A stretch of DNA of 64,000 bases. It comes from Saprospiraceae bacterium (lineage in GTDB: Bacteria; Bacteroidota; Bacteroidia; Chitinophagales; Saprospiraceae). Positions 52,210 through 61,382 of this stretch are shown here, in pieces (position 1 is the first letter of the stretch; every line of letters begins with the position of its first letter). The notes beneath the pieces were generated by a model. It did not search any database. It saw nothing but the letters and a program-made list of their open reading frames with translations, and was not told the origin of the DNA. Location: contig JANQWK010000004.1 of the NCBI GenBank assembly GCA_030729925.1, positions 66,514-130,513 on the forward strand, written 5' to 3'. A program made the translations under genes and the position numbers.

Positions 52210-52743
52210 TCATTTCGATGGATCCACTTTTTTCAAAGCCTCCCAAATGGGGTTTTCATCCGGCGTATTCTCCGGACTTCCGTCTTCTGTCTGCAAATAG
52301 CGCAGCGTTTCCTGGTTGCACGGTGGTTCGGGGTCAGACTGACAATCATACACCTTTACCAAAGGCAACGCCAAACATATAAACTCATACACCAGCCCTG
52401 AAACATCCACATGAGGACTTTCAGGATGCACAAAAATAACTTCCGGATCATTAGAGACCGTTTCCTCGCTGTATTTTAGCAGCAAACGCTCATGCCCGGA
52501 AATCGGGAGGTGAATGTCGGCCAGGCACCTGTCGCAAATAGTCGCTACCGTACCTTCAAAATCAAACAACAACACAATCAGGTCGTGCTTTTTTTCGAGG
52601 GTAAGGGTAAAACGCAAATTTGCCTCCTCCACAGGTGGATTTTCAAAAGCTTTGAAAAACCCTGCACCAATCGCATAGTCAAATTTGTGTATGCCATCCT
52701 TCAAACCTTTGATAGGAATGACATAGCCAATCAATTCGTTCAT
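52210..52743 (-). CDS. DUF177 (YceD-like) protein
   Basis: A 177-residue protein homologous to YceD/DUF177, often encoded just before rpmF and thought to act in ribosomal RNA metabolism. The C-rich core FEGTVATICDRCLADIHLPI with C-x2-C, and DVSGLVYEFICLALPLVKVY followed by a C-x...-C segment (CQSDPEPPC) match the family. A TATCTTTG (-7) lies upstream at 52815-52822 on the minus strand. Confidence 0.88.
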   Translation of the reverse strand: MNELIGYVIPIKGLKDGIHKFDYAIGAGFFKAFENPPVEEANLRFTLTLEKKHDLIVLLFDFEGTVATICDRCLADIHLPISGHERLLLKYSEETVSNDPEVIFVHPESPHVDVSGLVYEFICLALPLVKVYDCQSDPEPPCNQETLRYLQTEDGSPENTPDENPIWEALKKVDPSK

Positions 52744-52814
52744 GATCGGTTTGCATTTACAGTTGAATGCTTCGCATCTTTTGCATTCAAAAGATACTCT
52801 TTCAAAACAGAGGG

Positions 52815-52822
52815 CAAAGATA
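52815..52822 (-). promoter_or_regulatory. -7 element of the DUF177-rpmF operon
   Basis: On the minus strand TATCTTTG, an exact TAnnTTTG, 72 bp upstream of the DUF177 start. No -33 TTG at 19-21 bp. Confidence 0.4.
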
Positions 52823-52923
52823 ATTTTTTTTGCTGTTTAGCGCATCTTTAAACTGCTTTTTTCTTTCCCTTTTATGGACATTGGGGAAAATTAAGGCGGT
52901 TTATTGTACGTTTAAGCACAAAA

Positions 52924-55731
52924 ATGCGACTAATGTATTACACCCTGCCGTTAAATGTAGTTTACCGGATCCTGTTTATTTTTTTGTGTTGTGTGCCTAC
53001 GGGTTTGTTTGCACAGACGCTTTTGCGACCGGGGGATCTTGCGGTATTGGGCCTTGCGGCCAATACGGGTGATGGCAGCGAGGGATGTACAGCTATGCCG
53101 GGTACGGATGTCCTGAGCATAGTGGCTTTCCGGGAGATAGAGACAGGTACGGCAATTGACATAACGGACAATGGGTGGGAGCGGAGTCTGCCTGGTTTTT
53201 GGGGTAACCGGGAGGGTTTTGTGCGGATGGTAAGGACGGGACCTGCATTGAAAGCTGGGGAGGTGATCCAGTTGCGTTTTCCCCCGTCCGGGAGTCGCTA
53301 TGAGGCAGTTGCGCCGGATACTGCCTGGACTTTTGAGGATTTGGGAGCCACGAGTGTCAATTTTAATGCAGCCGGGGATCAGTTGTTTTTCCTGCAAGGC
53401 GGGTCTTGGAATGGGGGGACTTCCGGAGGGGACGATGCCTCGTATGTGGGTGGGCATGTTTTATTTGCTTTTAATTCCCGTAGGGAGTGGATACCTTTTC
53501 AGAACAATTCGACGGATTCGGGTTTGCCTGTCATGCTGGATGCTTGTTACCGGGTGCAGTCGGGCGGGGAGACCGCTGACTTCCTTGCCTATGCAGGGGA
53601 TACTGCGGCTACGGATCGTTTGGGATGGCTGACCAGGGTACATGACGAGCGCAACTGGCGCAGTTTTGAGTCGTGTGCCGCTTTCGCGTCGCTGGAGGAG
53701 CAGCTTCGGATGCTACCGGATACCATAGGGCTGTTTTGCCGGCAATGTGGTGCCTGTGAGGTGTTGCAGGATAGCATAACGGTGGCACTACCTGATTTGG
53801 GAGGGCCATTTACGGTGGATTATACGGATGGGCGGGATACTTTTCAGTTGAGCGACATCTCAAACGGATACCGGTTTGGGGTAAGGACTACCGATACTTT
53901 GGTGTTGACCTTACTTGCTGTGCGGGACGGATCGGGCTGCGGCATTTTTTCTGAGCTTGGAGAGCCGCTGGTGCTGGTAGCGAGTCCTCCTCCGCACTTA
54001 TTTGCCTATCCGGATCAATCGTCTTGTGGCCCCTTTGTACTGCCTCCGATTGTGGGGGAGTCTCTGAGTGGGAGTCAGGCGTACTATCTGGATTCGGCGC
54101 GTATGACACCTGCTTTGTTGCCGGGTGCGGTGCTTTCATCGGACAGGATCGTATATGTGTATGACCGGGTTTATACTTGCGAAACCGCCCGATCGTTTGC
54201 GGTAACCATTGAGGAATCGCCCGAAGTGGGCATAGGGGTTCTGAGTCAGCCTTCTTGTGGCGATCCGGAGGGGGGAGCACTTGAGTTATATACTCGTGGC
54301 AATGGGCCTTTTAGTATCTTTTGGAACCGGGAGGGTTTTGACGGATTGCAGGAATTGAGTGGGCTGACCGAGGGAACTTACCGGGCGGAGGTCGTAGATG
54401 CCAATGGTTGTCAGGCGATTGCGGAGGTACAGTTGTCGTCTTTGCCTGGTCCGGTGCTTTCCTGTCAGTTACGCCAGGAATTTTCCCCGGAGGGGGAGAC
54501 TCCGACTGGAAGTGCGGTACTTTTTTTTTCCGGAGGGAAGCCTCCCTACACACTATCCTGGACGGGGCCGGTATCCGGAATGGAGTTGCGAGGGGAAGGA
54601 GACAGTCTGGAGTTGGTTATGCTGCCATCGGGGCAGTATGAGGCCACGCTAACCGATGGAGCCGGATGTACCAGCACCTGTACTTTTGAGATACGAGCCC
54701 AAAACCTCCAGGAATGCGATTTGGAGTTTGCTATTGAGGTATCGGATGCGACTTGTGCATCGGGAGGACTCGGATCCCTTCGTTTGGATATCTCCGGGGG
54801 GGAAGCACCGTTTGTCGTTACCTGGGACGGCGGCATCCCGGATGGTCTGCTGAACGCAGAAAATCTCCTGCCCGGAGCCTATGCTTTCACCCTCACCGAT
54901 GCCGGGGAGTGTGTACAAAGTGGGGTTGTGGAGATAGGCGCTGCGCAAAACACAGCAATTGGTTATACCGTTGACCAACCTGCCTGTGCGCTTGACGAAA
55001 CGGGCGCGCTGCTGATACACACCCTTGAATCGGGCACTTTGCCCCTGATGCTTATTCCGGGAAATGGATCGGACACCATTCTTATTTCGGTGCTGCCCTA
55101 TACTTTGGCCGGGTTGGCCATAGGGGATCATACTTTTAGGCTTATTGATGGGGGCGGCTGTCTGCAAGAAATAGCATTTACCATCCGGGAGCCGGTGGCC
55201 TATACCTTGGATTTGGGATCGGATTTGTTGATTGGCAGAGGAGACAGTATTGTATTGGGGGAAGGTATCAACATACCTGGCACAGCCCGTTGGACACCTC
55301 CGAACTTTCTATCCGCCTCGGATCGGGTACCCGTAAAAGCCTTTCCGTTCAGCAGCATGACTTATGCGCTCACCATCACCACTCCGGAAGGATGTATCTA
55401 TCGGGACGACATCCGCATCGGGGTAAACGAATTCAGCCGGGAAATATTTGTCCCCAATGCCTTCTCTCCGGACAACGACGGCCAGAACGACCGCTTTGTC
55501 ATCTTTGGGTCCGAGCGGGTACGGGCTATCCGGCGGCTGATCATTTTTAACCGTTGGGGGGAGCAGTTATTTGACAAAGGCCCGATGCTTCCCGCCGATT
55601 CGAGTTCCGGGTGGGACGGCAGGCACAACGGCGTAGCGCAACCTGCTGGCGTGTATGTATATCGAGCAGAAATTCAGTTGGAGGGGGGGATAAGCACCTG
55701 GATCAGCGGTGACTTTTTACTCCTCAGATAG
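52924..55731 (+). CDS. T9SS type B cargo protein with SprB-like repeats
   Basis: A 935-residue secreted or surface protein. A signal peptide (about 1-31, ending GLFAQ) is followed by an N-terminal beta-rich domain (32-240; GDLAVLGLAANTGDG, ITDNGWERSLPGFW), then four SprB-like repeats (about 440-740, each with the pattern GPFSIFW...LTEGTYRAEVVDANGC). The C-terminus (about 840-935) is the gliding-motility (CHU_C) type B sorting domain: FVPNAFSPDNDGQNDRFVI, IFNRWGEQLFDK and PAGVYVYRAEI. Its export requires the type IX machinery, none of which is in the window. Its last 15 bp overlap the convergent hydrolase gene. Confidence 0.93.
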   Translation: MRLMYYTLPLNVVYRILFIFLCCVPTGLFAQTLLRPGDLAVLGLAANTGDGSEGCTAMPGTDVLSIVAFREIETGTAIDITDNGWERSLPGFWGNREGFVRMVRTGPALKAGEVIQLRFPPSGSRYEAVAPDTAWTFEDLGATSVNFNAAGDQLFFLQGGSWNGGTSGGDDASYVGGHVLFAFNSRREWIPFQNNSTDSGLPVMLDACYRVQSGGETADFLAYAGDTAATDRLGWLTRVHDERNWRSFESCAAFASLEEQLRMLPDTIGLFCRQCGACEVLQDSITVALPDLGGPFTVDYTDGRDTFQLSDISNGYRFGVRTTDTLVLTLLAVRDGSGCGIFSELGEPLVLVASPPPHLFAYPDQSSCGPFVLPPIVGESLSGSQAYYLDSARMTPALLPGAVLSSDRIVYVYDRVYTCETARSFAVTIEESPEVGIGVLSQPSCGDPEGGALELYTRGNGPFSIFWNREGFDGLQELSGLTEGTYRAEVVDANGCQAIAEVQLSSLPGPVLSCQLRQEFSPEGETPTGSAVLFFSGGKPPYTLSWTGPVSGMELRGEGDSLELVMLPSGQYEATLTDGAGCTSTCTFEIRAQNLQECDLEFAIEVSDATCASGGLGSLRLDISGGEAPFVVTWDGGIPDGLLNAENLLPGAYAFTLTDAGECVQSGVVEIGAAQNTAIGYTVDQPACALDETGALLIHTLESGTLPLMLIPGNGSDTILISVLPYTLAGLAIGDHTFRLIDGGGCLQEIAFTIREPVAYTLDLGSDLLIGRGDSIVLGEGINIPGTARWTPPNFLSASDRVPVKAFPFSSMTYALTITTPEGCIYRDDIRIGVNEFSREIFVPNAFSPDNDGQNDRFVIFGSERVRAIRRLIIFNRWGEQLFDKGPMLPADSSSGWDGRHNGVAQPAGVYVYRAEIQLEGGISTWISGDFLLLR

Positions 55732-56520
55732 CTTGCGGGGATGTTTTGCTTCCAGCAAAAAACGCAATACGATGTCGTTGAATACCTGTGGCTTTTCGAT
55801 ATTGCAAACATGACCGCAGCCTGGCATATCTACCAGTTGGATGTGCGATTGATGTTCGGCATAAGCTTGGGCGGCGGAATGAAAAACCCGATCCTGAGAG
55901 CCCATCACAATCAGGCCTGGAGCAGGAAAAGTATGAGAAAAAAACACTTTTAGTTGTCGGAGAAAATCATTCAGGAGCCGCATCCACTTTTTGAAATCGG
56001 CGGGATCCATTTTTCTGGCTTGGGCGCGGAACAACTTCCTCCCCAGTCGGTCTCCCCGCCTGGGGAGGATCACAAAAGACAACAACTTGTAGCTCTGTTC
56101 AAACGAAAGCAGGGGATACACCACCTGGCTCACGAAAGCCAGGACTTTCATGGGAATATTGGCTTTACACACAGCGCCGGCCATGATGGCGCGGTCAATC
56201 AACTCGGGCCTTTTGTCTCCGATAAACTGCACAAAAATACTGCCCAGGGAAAGCGACATAAAATGCGCCTTTCGGATTTTTAGCTGATCCAGCAGCACCA
56301 AAATATCCTCGCCCAGCAAGTCAATCGTATATTTTTCCCGATAGGGAGCAACCCCCTTTGACTTTCCGTGATCCCTCAAATCCAGCAGCAGCAAATTAAA
56401 AAAGGGCTTGAAAGCATCGAGTTGGTACTTCCAGGTCAGCATACTTCCGCCGGCCCCGTGGATAAAAACGAGCCATCGGCGTTCGGAGGACAAAAAGAAA
56501 GACTCGTAGTGCAGGATCAT
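55717..56520 (-). CDS. Alpha/beta-hydrolase
   Basis: A 267-residue esterase/lipase-like protein. The oxyanion hole is in VFIHGAGGSMLTW, the nucleophile Ser in AHFMSLSLGSIFVQ (S-x-S-L-G-S), the acid in IVMGSQDRVFH and the His in MPGCGHVCNIEKPQ. The substrate is unknown. The ATG at 56520 is used, because an upstream in-frame ATG (56556) lies inside the transcription terminator of rplT. The gene ends by overlapping the T9SS cargo gene by 15 bp. Confidence 0.88.
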   Translation of the reverse strand: MILHYESFFLSSERRWLVFIHGAGGSMLTWKYQLDAFKPFFNLLLLDLRDHGKSKGVAPYREKYTIDLLGEDILVLLDQLKIRKAHFMSLSLGSIFVQFIGDKRPELIDRAIMAGAVCKANIPMKVLAFVSQVVYPLLSFEQSYKLLSFVILPRRGDRLGRKLFRAQARKMDPADFKKWMRLLNDFLRQLKVFFSHTFPAPGLIVMGSQDRVFHSAAQAYAEHQSHIQLVDMPGCGHVCNIEKPQVFNDIVLRFLLEAKHPRKLSEE

Positions 56521-56540
56521 GTAAACAATCGCAGGATGAC

Positions 56541-56579
56541 AAAAAAAAACTGACATCCCCGTGGGGGAGATGTCAGTTT
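56541..56579 (-). terminator. Terminator of the infC-rpmI-rplT operon
   Basis: On the minus strand AAACTGACATC pairs with GATGTCAGTTT (arms 56569-56579 and 56547-56557), with CCCC/GGGG extending the stem, followed by nine T residues. It lies between rplT and the hydrolase gene. Confidence 0.92.
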
Positions 56580-56612
56580 AGATCATTACAATAACTCAGG
56601 CATGGGCAAAAA

Positions 56613-56960
56613 TCATGCCTTTGCCGCATCCACAATAGCCTTGAACGTATCGGGATGATTCATAGCCATATCGGCCAATACCTTTCTATTAAGTTGCACC
56701 TCGTTTTGCGCAAGGGCATGGATAAGTCTGGAATAAGAAATGCCGTGCTGACGCGCACCTGCATTAATTCTCGCGATCCACAACTGTCTGAAAGCTCTTT
56801 TTTTCTGACGTCTGTCGCGATAAGCATATTGAAGACCCTTTTCCAAGGTGTTCTTCGCAGCCGTATAAACCTTACTTCTACCGCCGAAATAACCTTTGGC
56901 GGCCTTCAGGATTTTTTTTCTGCGCTTGCGGGAAGCTACATGATTAACTGAACGTGGCAT
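56613..56960 (-). CDS. rplT: 50S ribosomal protein L20
   Basis: An rRNA-binding assembly protein of the large subunit, 115 residues, normal in length. It opens [19 protein letters not shown] and contains the family signature [21 protein letters not shown]20 homologues can repress their own operon by binding its mRNA; whether this occurs here is not visible. It is the last gene of infC-rpmI-rplT. Confidence 0.97.
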   Translation of the reverse strand: MPRSVNHVASRKRRKKILKAAKGYFGGRSKVYTAAKNTLEKGLQYAYRDRRQKKRAFRQLWIARINAGARQHGISYSRLIHALAQNEVQLNRKVLADMAMNHPDTFKAIVDAAKA

Positions 56961-57030
56961 ATTTGTGTTTTTAGTCCAATACAGGGGCAAACAGCACTTT
57001 GGCCTGTATTCTCGTTAAAAAAGAAAAAAA

Positions 57031-57228
57031 TTAACCGACAGCAAGCAATCTTTTGATGCGCTTTTCATCTGCCGTGCTCACCAAACCAGCATCGCGCAGG
57101 CGAAGCTTTGCTTTTTTACCTTTATTGCGCATCATGTGCGAAGTAAAGGCATGGAAGCGTTTAACCCTGCCTGAACCGGTAAGTTTGAATCGTTTTTTTG
57201 CACTAGAGTGCGTCTTCATTTTAGGCAT
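57031..57228 (-). CDS. rpmI: 50S ribosomal protein L35
   Basis: A 65-residue basic protein with the normal L35 opening [20 protein letters not shown] and the [13 protein letters not shown] core. It lies between infC and rplT in the conserved order. Confidence 0.96.
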   Translation of the reverse strand: MPKMKTHSSAKKRFKLTGSGRVKRFHAFTSHMMRNKGKKAKLRLRDAGLVSTADEKRIKRLLAVG

Positions 57229-57292
57229 ACCGCTACTATTTTAATTCTAAGGGAACGCAAAAGTAGGAATAATTTTACAATTTTCCTGTATA

Positions 57293-57883
57293 TCAGCTCT
57301 TTTTCTTTTTAGGCGAAATGACGACGGTCATTCTACGGCCTTCCAATTTGGGCAGGGCATCTGCGGCGCCAACTTCTTCGAGTTCTTTCATGAATTTGAG
57401 GAGCAGCAGTTCTCCGCGTTCTTTGAACACGATGGTACGGCCTTTGAAATGCACGTAGGCTTTCACTTTTGCGCCTTCTTCATCGAGGAATTTGCGGGCG
57501 TGTCTGACTTTGAACTCGAAGTCGTGGTCATCGGTATTGGGGCCGAAGCGAATTTCTTTGATGACGGTTTTGGCTGTTTTTGCCTTAAGTTCCTTTTCCT
57601 TTTTCTTTTTATCGTAGAGGAACTTTTTGAAATCGGTAATGCGTACAACTGGGGGTAGTGCTTTACCTGAGATTTCGACCACATCTAGATCCACGGTTTG
57701 TGCCCACTCTCTTACTTTCCGTGTGGGATACACATCTGCTTCTATGGTTTGGCCTACTGCCTGGCTAAGGGCTTCGAGGTCATCGCCTACGAGGCGGACT
57801 TCGGGTACTTTGATAAACTCGTTGATTCTGAACTGATGCCTGTCTGCAACCTTCTTGTTATCAGGAATATTTCTTCGACTCAA
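57293..57883 (-). CDS. infC: Translation initiation factor IF-3
   Basis: Prevents premature subunit joining and checks start-codon selection. The 196-residue protein has both domains: N-terminal FRINEFIKVPEVRLVGDD (about 18-35) and C-terminal IRFGPNTDDHDFEFKVRHARKFL with KAYVHFKGRTI. The start is necessarily unusual: an in-frame TAA lies two codons upstream of the TTG at 57883 and no ATG precedes the conserved part. The TTG or the downstream ATT codon (Ile6) must serve. Rare start codons are typical of infC and allow IF-3 to control its own synthesis. Confidence 0.95.
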   Translation of the reverse strand: MSRRNIPDNKKVADRHQFRINEFIKVPEVRLVGDDLEALSQAVGQTIEADVYPTRKVREWAQTVDLDVVEISGKALPPVVRITDFKKFLYDKKKKEKELKAKTAKTVIKEIRFGPNTDDHDFEFKVRHARKFLDEEGAKVKAYVHFKGRTIVFKERGELLLLKFMKELEEVGAADALPKLEGRRMTVVISPKKKKS

Positions 57884-57962
57884 ATGTTAAATTTTTTATG
57901 AGCAATAAAGATAGTAATTCAGCTACACCAAAAAAAGTTCTTGAAAAATTAAAATTAAACCA

Positions 57963-58002
57963 AAAAACCGAATGATCGGCTCATGGCGACCATTCGGTTT
58001 TT
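57963..58002. terminator. Terminator after clpC
   Basis: AAAAACCGAATG (57963-57974) pairs perfectly with CATTCGGTTTTT (57991-58002) and gives T-runs on both strands. It ends the clpC transcript on the minus strand and insulates infC. Confidence 0.88.
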
Positions 58003-58020
58003 GGATATGGGCAAAACGTA

Positions 58021-60585
58021 TTAATGTTGTCCGGAAATATCGGATTCCACGTTATGGGTTTGTTGGATGATTAGTCCATCGTTGGAGGCATTCATTTGCG
58101 CTTCCAGCTGGGTACCCATTTCCGGGTTTTGGCCGAGGATAAACTCTGCCAAGGGATCTTCGAGGTATTTCTGGATTGCTCTGTGCAGGGGTCTTGCGCC
58201 GAATTGTGGATCGTATCCTTTTTCGGCGATAAACACCTTTGCGTTGTCGGACAATACCAGTTTGAAGCCCATGGTATCCATTCGCTTGTACAGATCTCTG
58301 AGTGCGATATCAATAATCTGCATGATATGGTGTTGTTCCAGGCTATTGAAGATCACCACATCGTCAATCCGGTTGAGGAACTCGGGGGAGAAGGTGCGTT
58401 TCAGGGCATTTTCGATCACGCTTTTGGCGTGGTCTTCTGCGCTTTCCTGTCTGGCTTTAGTTGCGAAGCCCACTCCCTGTCCAAAATCCTTCAGCTGTCG
58501 CACCCCTATATTAGAGGTCATGATGATCAGGGTATTTTTGAAATCCACCTTACGCCCCAGGCCATCGGTCAGCTGTCCATCATCGAGTACCTGTAGCAGG
58601 ATATTGTACACATCTGGGTGAGCCTTTTCGATTTCATCGAGGAGGATCACGGAATAAGGTTTTCTGCGGACTTTTTCGGTCAGTTGACCGCCCTCTTCGT
58701 AGCCTACATAGCCTGGAGGAGCGCCTATGAGTCTGCTGATAGAAAACTTCTCCATATATTCGCTCATATCCACGCGGATCAGGGCATCATCTGAATCGAA
58801 GAGGTATCTGGCCAGTGCCTTTGCGAGTTCTGTTTTACCCACGCCGGTAGGCCCCAGGAAGATAAACGAGCCGATGGGTTTGCTGGGATCTTTCAGTCCC
58901 ACCCGGTTGCGTTGGATTGCCTTCGTAATTTTGGTAATCGCCTCATCCTGTCCGATGATCACGGACTGAATATCCTTGGTCATCCCCACCAATTTTTTGC
59001 TTTCGCTTTGGGCTACCCGTTTGACGGGGATACCGGTCATCATAGACACCACCTCTGCAATATCCTCTTCGGTAACGGGATACTTTTTGGTTTTGGCCTC
59101 TTCTTCCCATTGCACCTTAGCAAACTCCAGCTGTCGCACCAATTTGGACTCGCGGTCGCGCAGATTAGCGGCCTCCTCGTACAATTGATTTTTGACGGCC
59201 TTATTTTTCCCTTCCTTTACTTCCTCGATCTCCTTTTCGAGCTGTTCGATATGTTTGGGCACATGAATATTTTTCAAATGCACCCTTGCGCCCACCTCGT
59301 CCATCACATCAATGGCCTTATCTGGCAGGAAGCGATCGCTGATGTAGCGGTCGCTCAGTCTGACGCAGGCCTCGAGGGCATCATCGGCATAGGTCACGTT
59401 GTGGAAATCCTCGTATTTGGGTCGGATATTGTGCAAAATATGGATGGCCTCATCTGCGGAAGGCGGATTCACCATCACCTTTTGGAACCTTCGGTCGAGG
59501 GCGCCATCCTTTTCGATATGTTGGCGATACTCGTCCAGGGTAGAAGCGCCGATGCACTGGAGTTCGCCCCGGGCAAGTGCCGGTTTGAAAATATTAGAAG
59601 CATCCAGTGATCCGGTAGCCCCTCCGGCTCCGACGATAGTATGGATTTCATCAATAAACAAAATGACATCTCTGGACTTCTCCAGTTCATTCATGATCGC
59701 TTTCATGCGTTCCTCGAACTGTCCGCGGTATTTCGTACCGGCCACCAGCGCAGCCAGGTCCAGCATCACGATGCGTTTGTTGAACAAAGTGCGCGACACC
59801 TTTTTCTGGATGATGCGCATGGCCAGTCCTTCGACGATAGCGGTTTTTCCCACCCCTGGCTCTCCGATCAAAATAGGATTATTCTTTTTGCGGCGGCTCA
59901 GGATTTGGGACACCCGTTCGATTTCATTTTCTCTACCGATAATAGGATCCAGCTTATCCTCTTCTGCCAATCGCGTAATATCCCTTCCGAAATTATCCAG
60001 AACGGGGGTACGGGACTTAGAAGCCCCTGTTTTGCGCTGCTGGAAGCGGCTTTGTGGGTTGTCATCATCTTCCTCGTAGGGTTCATCCTGATCGGAAGAA
60101 GCCTGTGAATACGGGTTGATATTGGAATTCATATCCTGTTCCTGTTTTACGTATTCAAGTTCTGCCTTGTAAATTTCGTAATCTACATCGAACTGGTTGA
60201 GGATTTTGGAAGCTGGATTGTCCTGATTTTTCAGGATAGAAAGCAGCAGATGTTCTGGGCTTACCTCTTCGGACTTAAGCATTTTAGCTTCGAGGAAGGT
60301 AACTTTGAGCACCTTTTCTGCATGCTTGTTGAGTGGAACCTCCCCTACATTCAATCCGGTATTGCTGGAGGGGCGTTTTTGAACTGAATCCTCGACCGTG
60401 TGCTTCAGGTCTTCTGTATCCACATCCAGTGAGCTGAGCACTTTCATGGCCAGACTATTGGTTTCGGATAGAATACCCAGAAGCAAATGTTCGGTGCCTA
60501 TAAAATCGTGACCGAGGCGGATAGCCTCTTCCCGACTTTTGGCGATTACTTTCTTTACGATTGGAGAAAATCGTCTATTGTTCAT
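58021..60585 (-). CDS. clpC: ATP-dependent Clp protease ATP-binding subunit
   Basis: An AAA+ unfoldase of 854 residues that feeds substrates to ClpP. It starts with two Clp-N repeats (about 1-145; FSPIVKKVIAKSREEAIRLG), a Gln/Asp-rich linker (150-185), D1 with Walker A GEPGVGKTAIVEG and FIDEIHTIVGAGG, a central UVR-type coiled region (LYEEAANLRDRESKLVRQLE, about 440-470), and D2 with GPTGVGKTELAKALA and VILLDEIEKAHPDV. The UVR region makes it ClpC, not ClpA. A consensus promoter lies upstream. Confidence 0.95.
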   Translation of the reverse strand: MNNRRFSPIVKKVIAKSREEAIRLGHDFIGTEHLLLGILSETNSLAMKVLSSLDVDTEDLKHTVEDSVQKRPSSNTGLNVGEVPLNKHAEKVLKVTFLEAKMLKSEEVSPEHLLLSILKNQDNPASKILNQFDVDYEIYKAELEYVKQEQDMNSNINPYSQASSDQDEPYEEDDDNPQSRFQQRKTGASKSRTPVLDNFGRDITRLAEEDKLDPIIGRENEIERVSQILSRRKKNNPILIGEPGVGKTAIVEGLAMRIIQKKVSRTLFNKRIVMLDLAALVAGTKYRGQFEERMKAIMNELEKSRDVILFIDEIHTIVGAGGATGSLDASNIFKPALARGELQCIGASTLDEYRQHIEKDGALDRRFQKVMVNPPSADEAIHILHNIRPKYEDFHNVTYADDALEACVRLSDRYISDRFLPDKAIDVMDEVGARVHLKNIHVPKHIEQLEKEIEEVKEGKNKAVKNQLYEEAANLRDRESKLVRQLEFAKVQWEEEAKTKKYPVTEEDIAEVVSMMTGIPVKRVAQSESKKLVGMTKDIQSVIIGQDEAITKITKAIQRNRVGLKDPSKPIGSFIFLGPTGVGKTELAKALARYLFDSDDALIRVDMSEYMEKFSISRLIGAPPGYVGYEEGGQLTEKVRRKPYSVILLDEIEKAHPDVYNILLQVLDDGQLTDGLGRKVDFKNTLIIMTSNIGVRQLKDFGQGVGFATKARQESAEDHAKSVIENALKRTFSPEFLNRIDDVVIFNSLEQHHIMQIIDIALRDLYKRMDTMGFKLVLSDNAKVFIAEKGYDPQFGARPLHRAIQKYLEDPLAEFILGQNPEMGTQLEAQMNASNDGLIIQQTHNVESDISGQH

Positions 60586-60622
60586 AATGATTACTTTCTT
60601 AGGATTATCCGCTTAATGCAAA

Positions 60623-60653
60623 CAATAATAGTATTAAAATTTAAAGTTTACAA
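60623..60653 (-). promoter_or_regulatory. Promoter of clpC
   Basis: On the minus strand TTG (60653-60651), 20 bp and TATTATTG (60630-60623; one mismatch to TAnnTTTG). No CIRCE or CtsR-like operator is visible. The rest of the gap to 60913 shows no gene. Confidence 0.55.
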
Positions 60654-60913
60654 CTTGTCTTTAATTATAGTTGCGAAACACCTCAGGTTTTTGCGGGTCG
60701 TCTGTACACCATATCGGGTTGGGCTGTCCTGGAGTCGCTTTGAAGAACATGCGGAAGCAAAGCGCTTTTGGTTGGCCTTTTGTGATGATGCTGCTATGAA
60801 ATTCATTGCAAAAATACCAACAACATAAGACAACAACAAGGTGGCTGAACTTGTTGCAAAAATCGCTGCTTAGCTTAAGGGTTAAAGCATTTTTTTTACT
60901 GGCAAGTATTGGC

Positions 60914-60921
60914 TATATTTG
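60914..60921 (+). promoter_or_regulatory. -7 element of the STAS gene
   Basis: An exact TATATTTG 65 bp before ATG 60987. It shows that the longer reading frame starting at 60909 is not the real start. The -33 position has only T residues. Confidence 0.45.
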
Positions 60922-60986
60922 GCGTTTTAGCGCGACGGAGGGTGGCTCTTTGGGCGCCCGGAATTAACCTTATCAACTTACACCTG

Positions 60987-61373
60987 ATGAAATATAAAAT
61001 TGACAAAAACGAAAAGTACACCGTTCTTTCTTTAGAAGAAAAAAACCTCAACTCTTTGCTTGCGCCGGATCTCAAGTCCACCTTTGTGATTTTGGTCAAT
61101 GAGGGGGTCGAAAATCTGATTTTAGATCTGAGTGAAGTGGCTTACGTGGACTCTTCGGGGTTGAGTGCCATTCTTACGGCGGATCGCTTGTGGAAGAGCA
61201 TTGGTTCTTTCATCTTGACGGGCTTGGCGCATCCCAATGTAAAAAAATTGATTGAAATTTCCCGTCTGGATACCATTCTGACGATTATTCCCACTTTGGA
61301 GGAATCTATCGAGTACGTCTTCATGGAGGCCATGGAGCGGGAGTTGCGGGCAGAAGAGCCGGAGGAGGAGTAA
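60987..61373 (+). CDS. STAS-domain anti-sigma factor antagonist
   Basis: A 128-residue SpoIIAA-like protein that binds a kinase/anti-sigma partner in a partner-switching pathway. It carries the phospho-acceptor serine motif VAYVDSSGLSAI (near 55-66) and LIEISRLDTIL. A short acidic tail (EEPEEE) follows. No RsbW-type kinase or sigma partner is adjacent. RNase Z begins 9 nt after its stop, so the two are probably cotranscribed. Confidence 0.9.
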   Translation: MKYKIDKNEKYTVLSLEEKNLNSLLAPDLKSTFVILVNEGVENLILDLSEVAYVDSSGLSAILTADRLWKSIGSFILTGLAHPNVKKLIEISRLDTILTIIPTLEESIEYVFMEAMERELRAEEPEEE

Positions 61374-61382
61374 CCGGAATAG

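Noticed and set aside
60487..60828. 113-codon plus-strand frame upstream of the STAS gene
   Set aside because: It begins inside the clpC coding region on the other strand and runs through its promoter; no recognisable protein.
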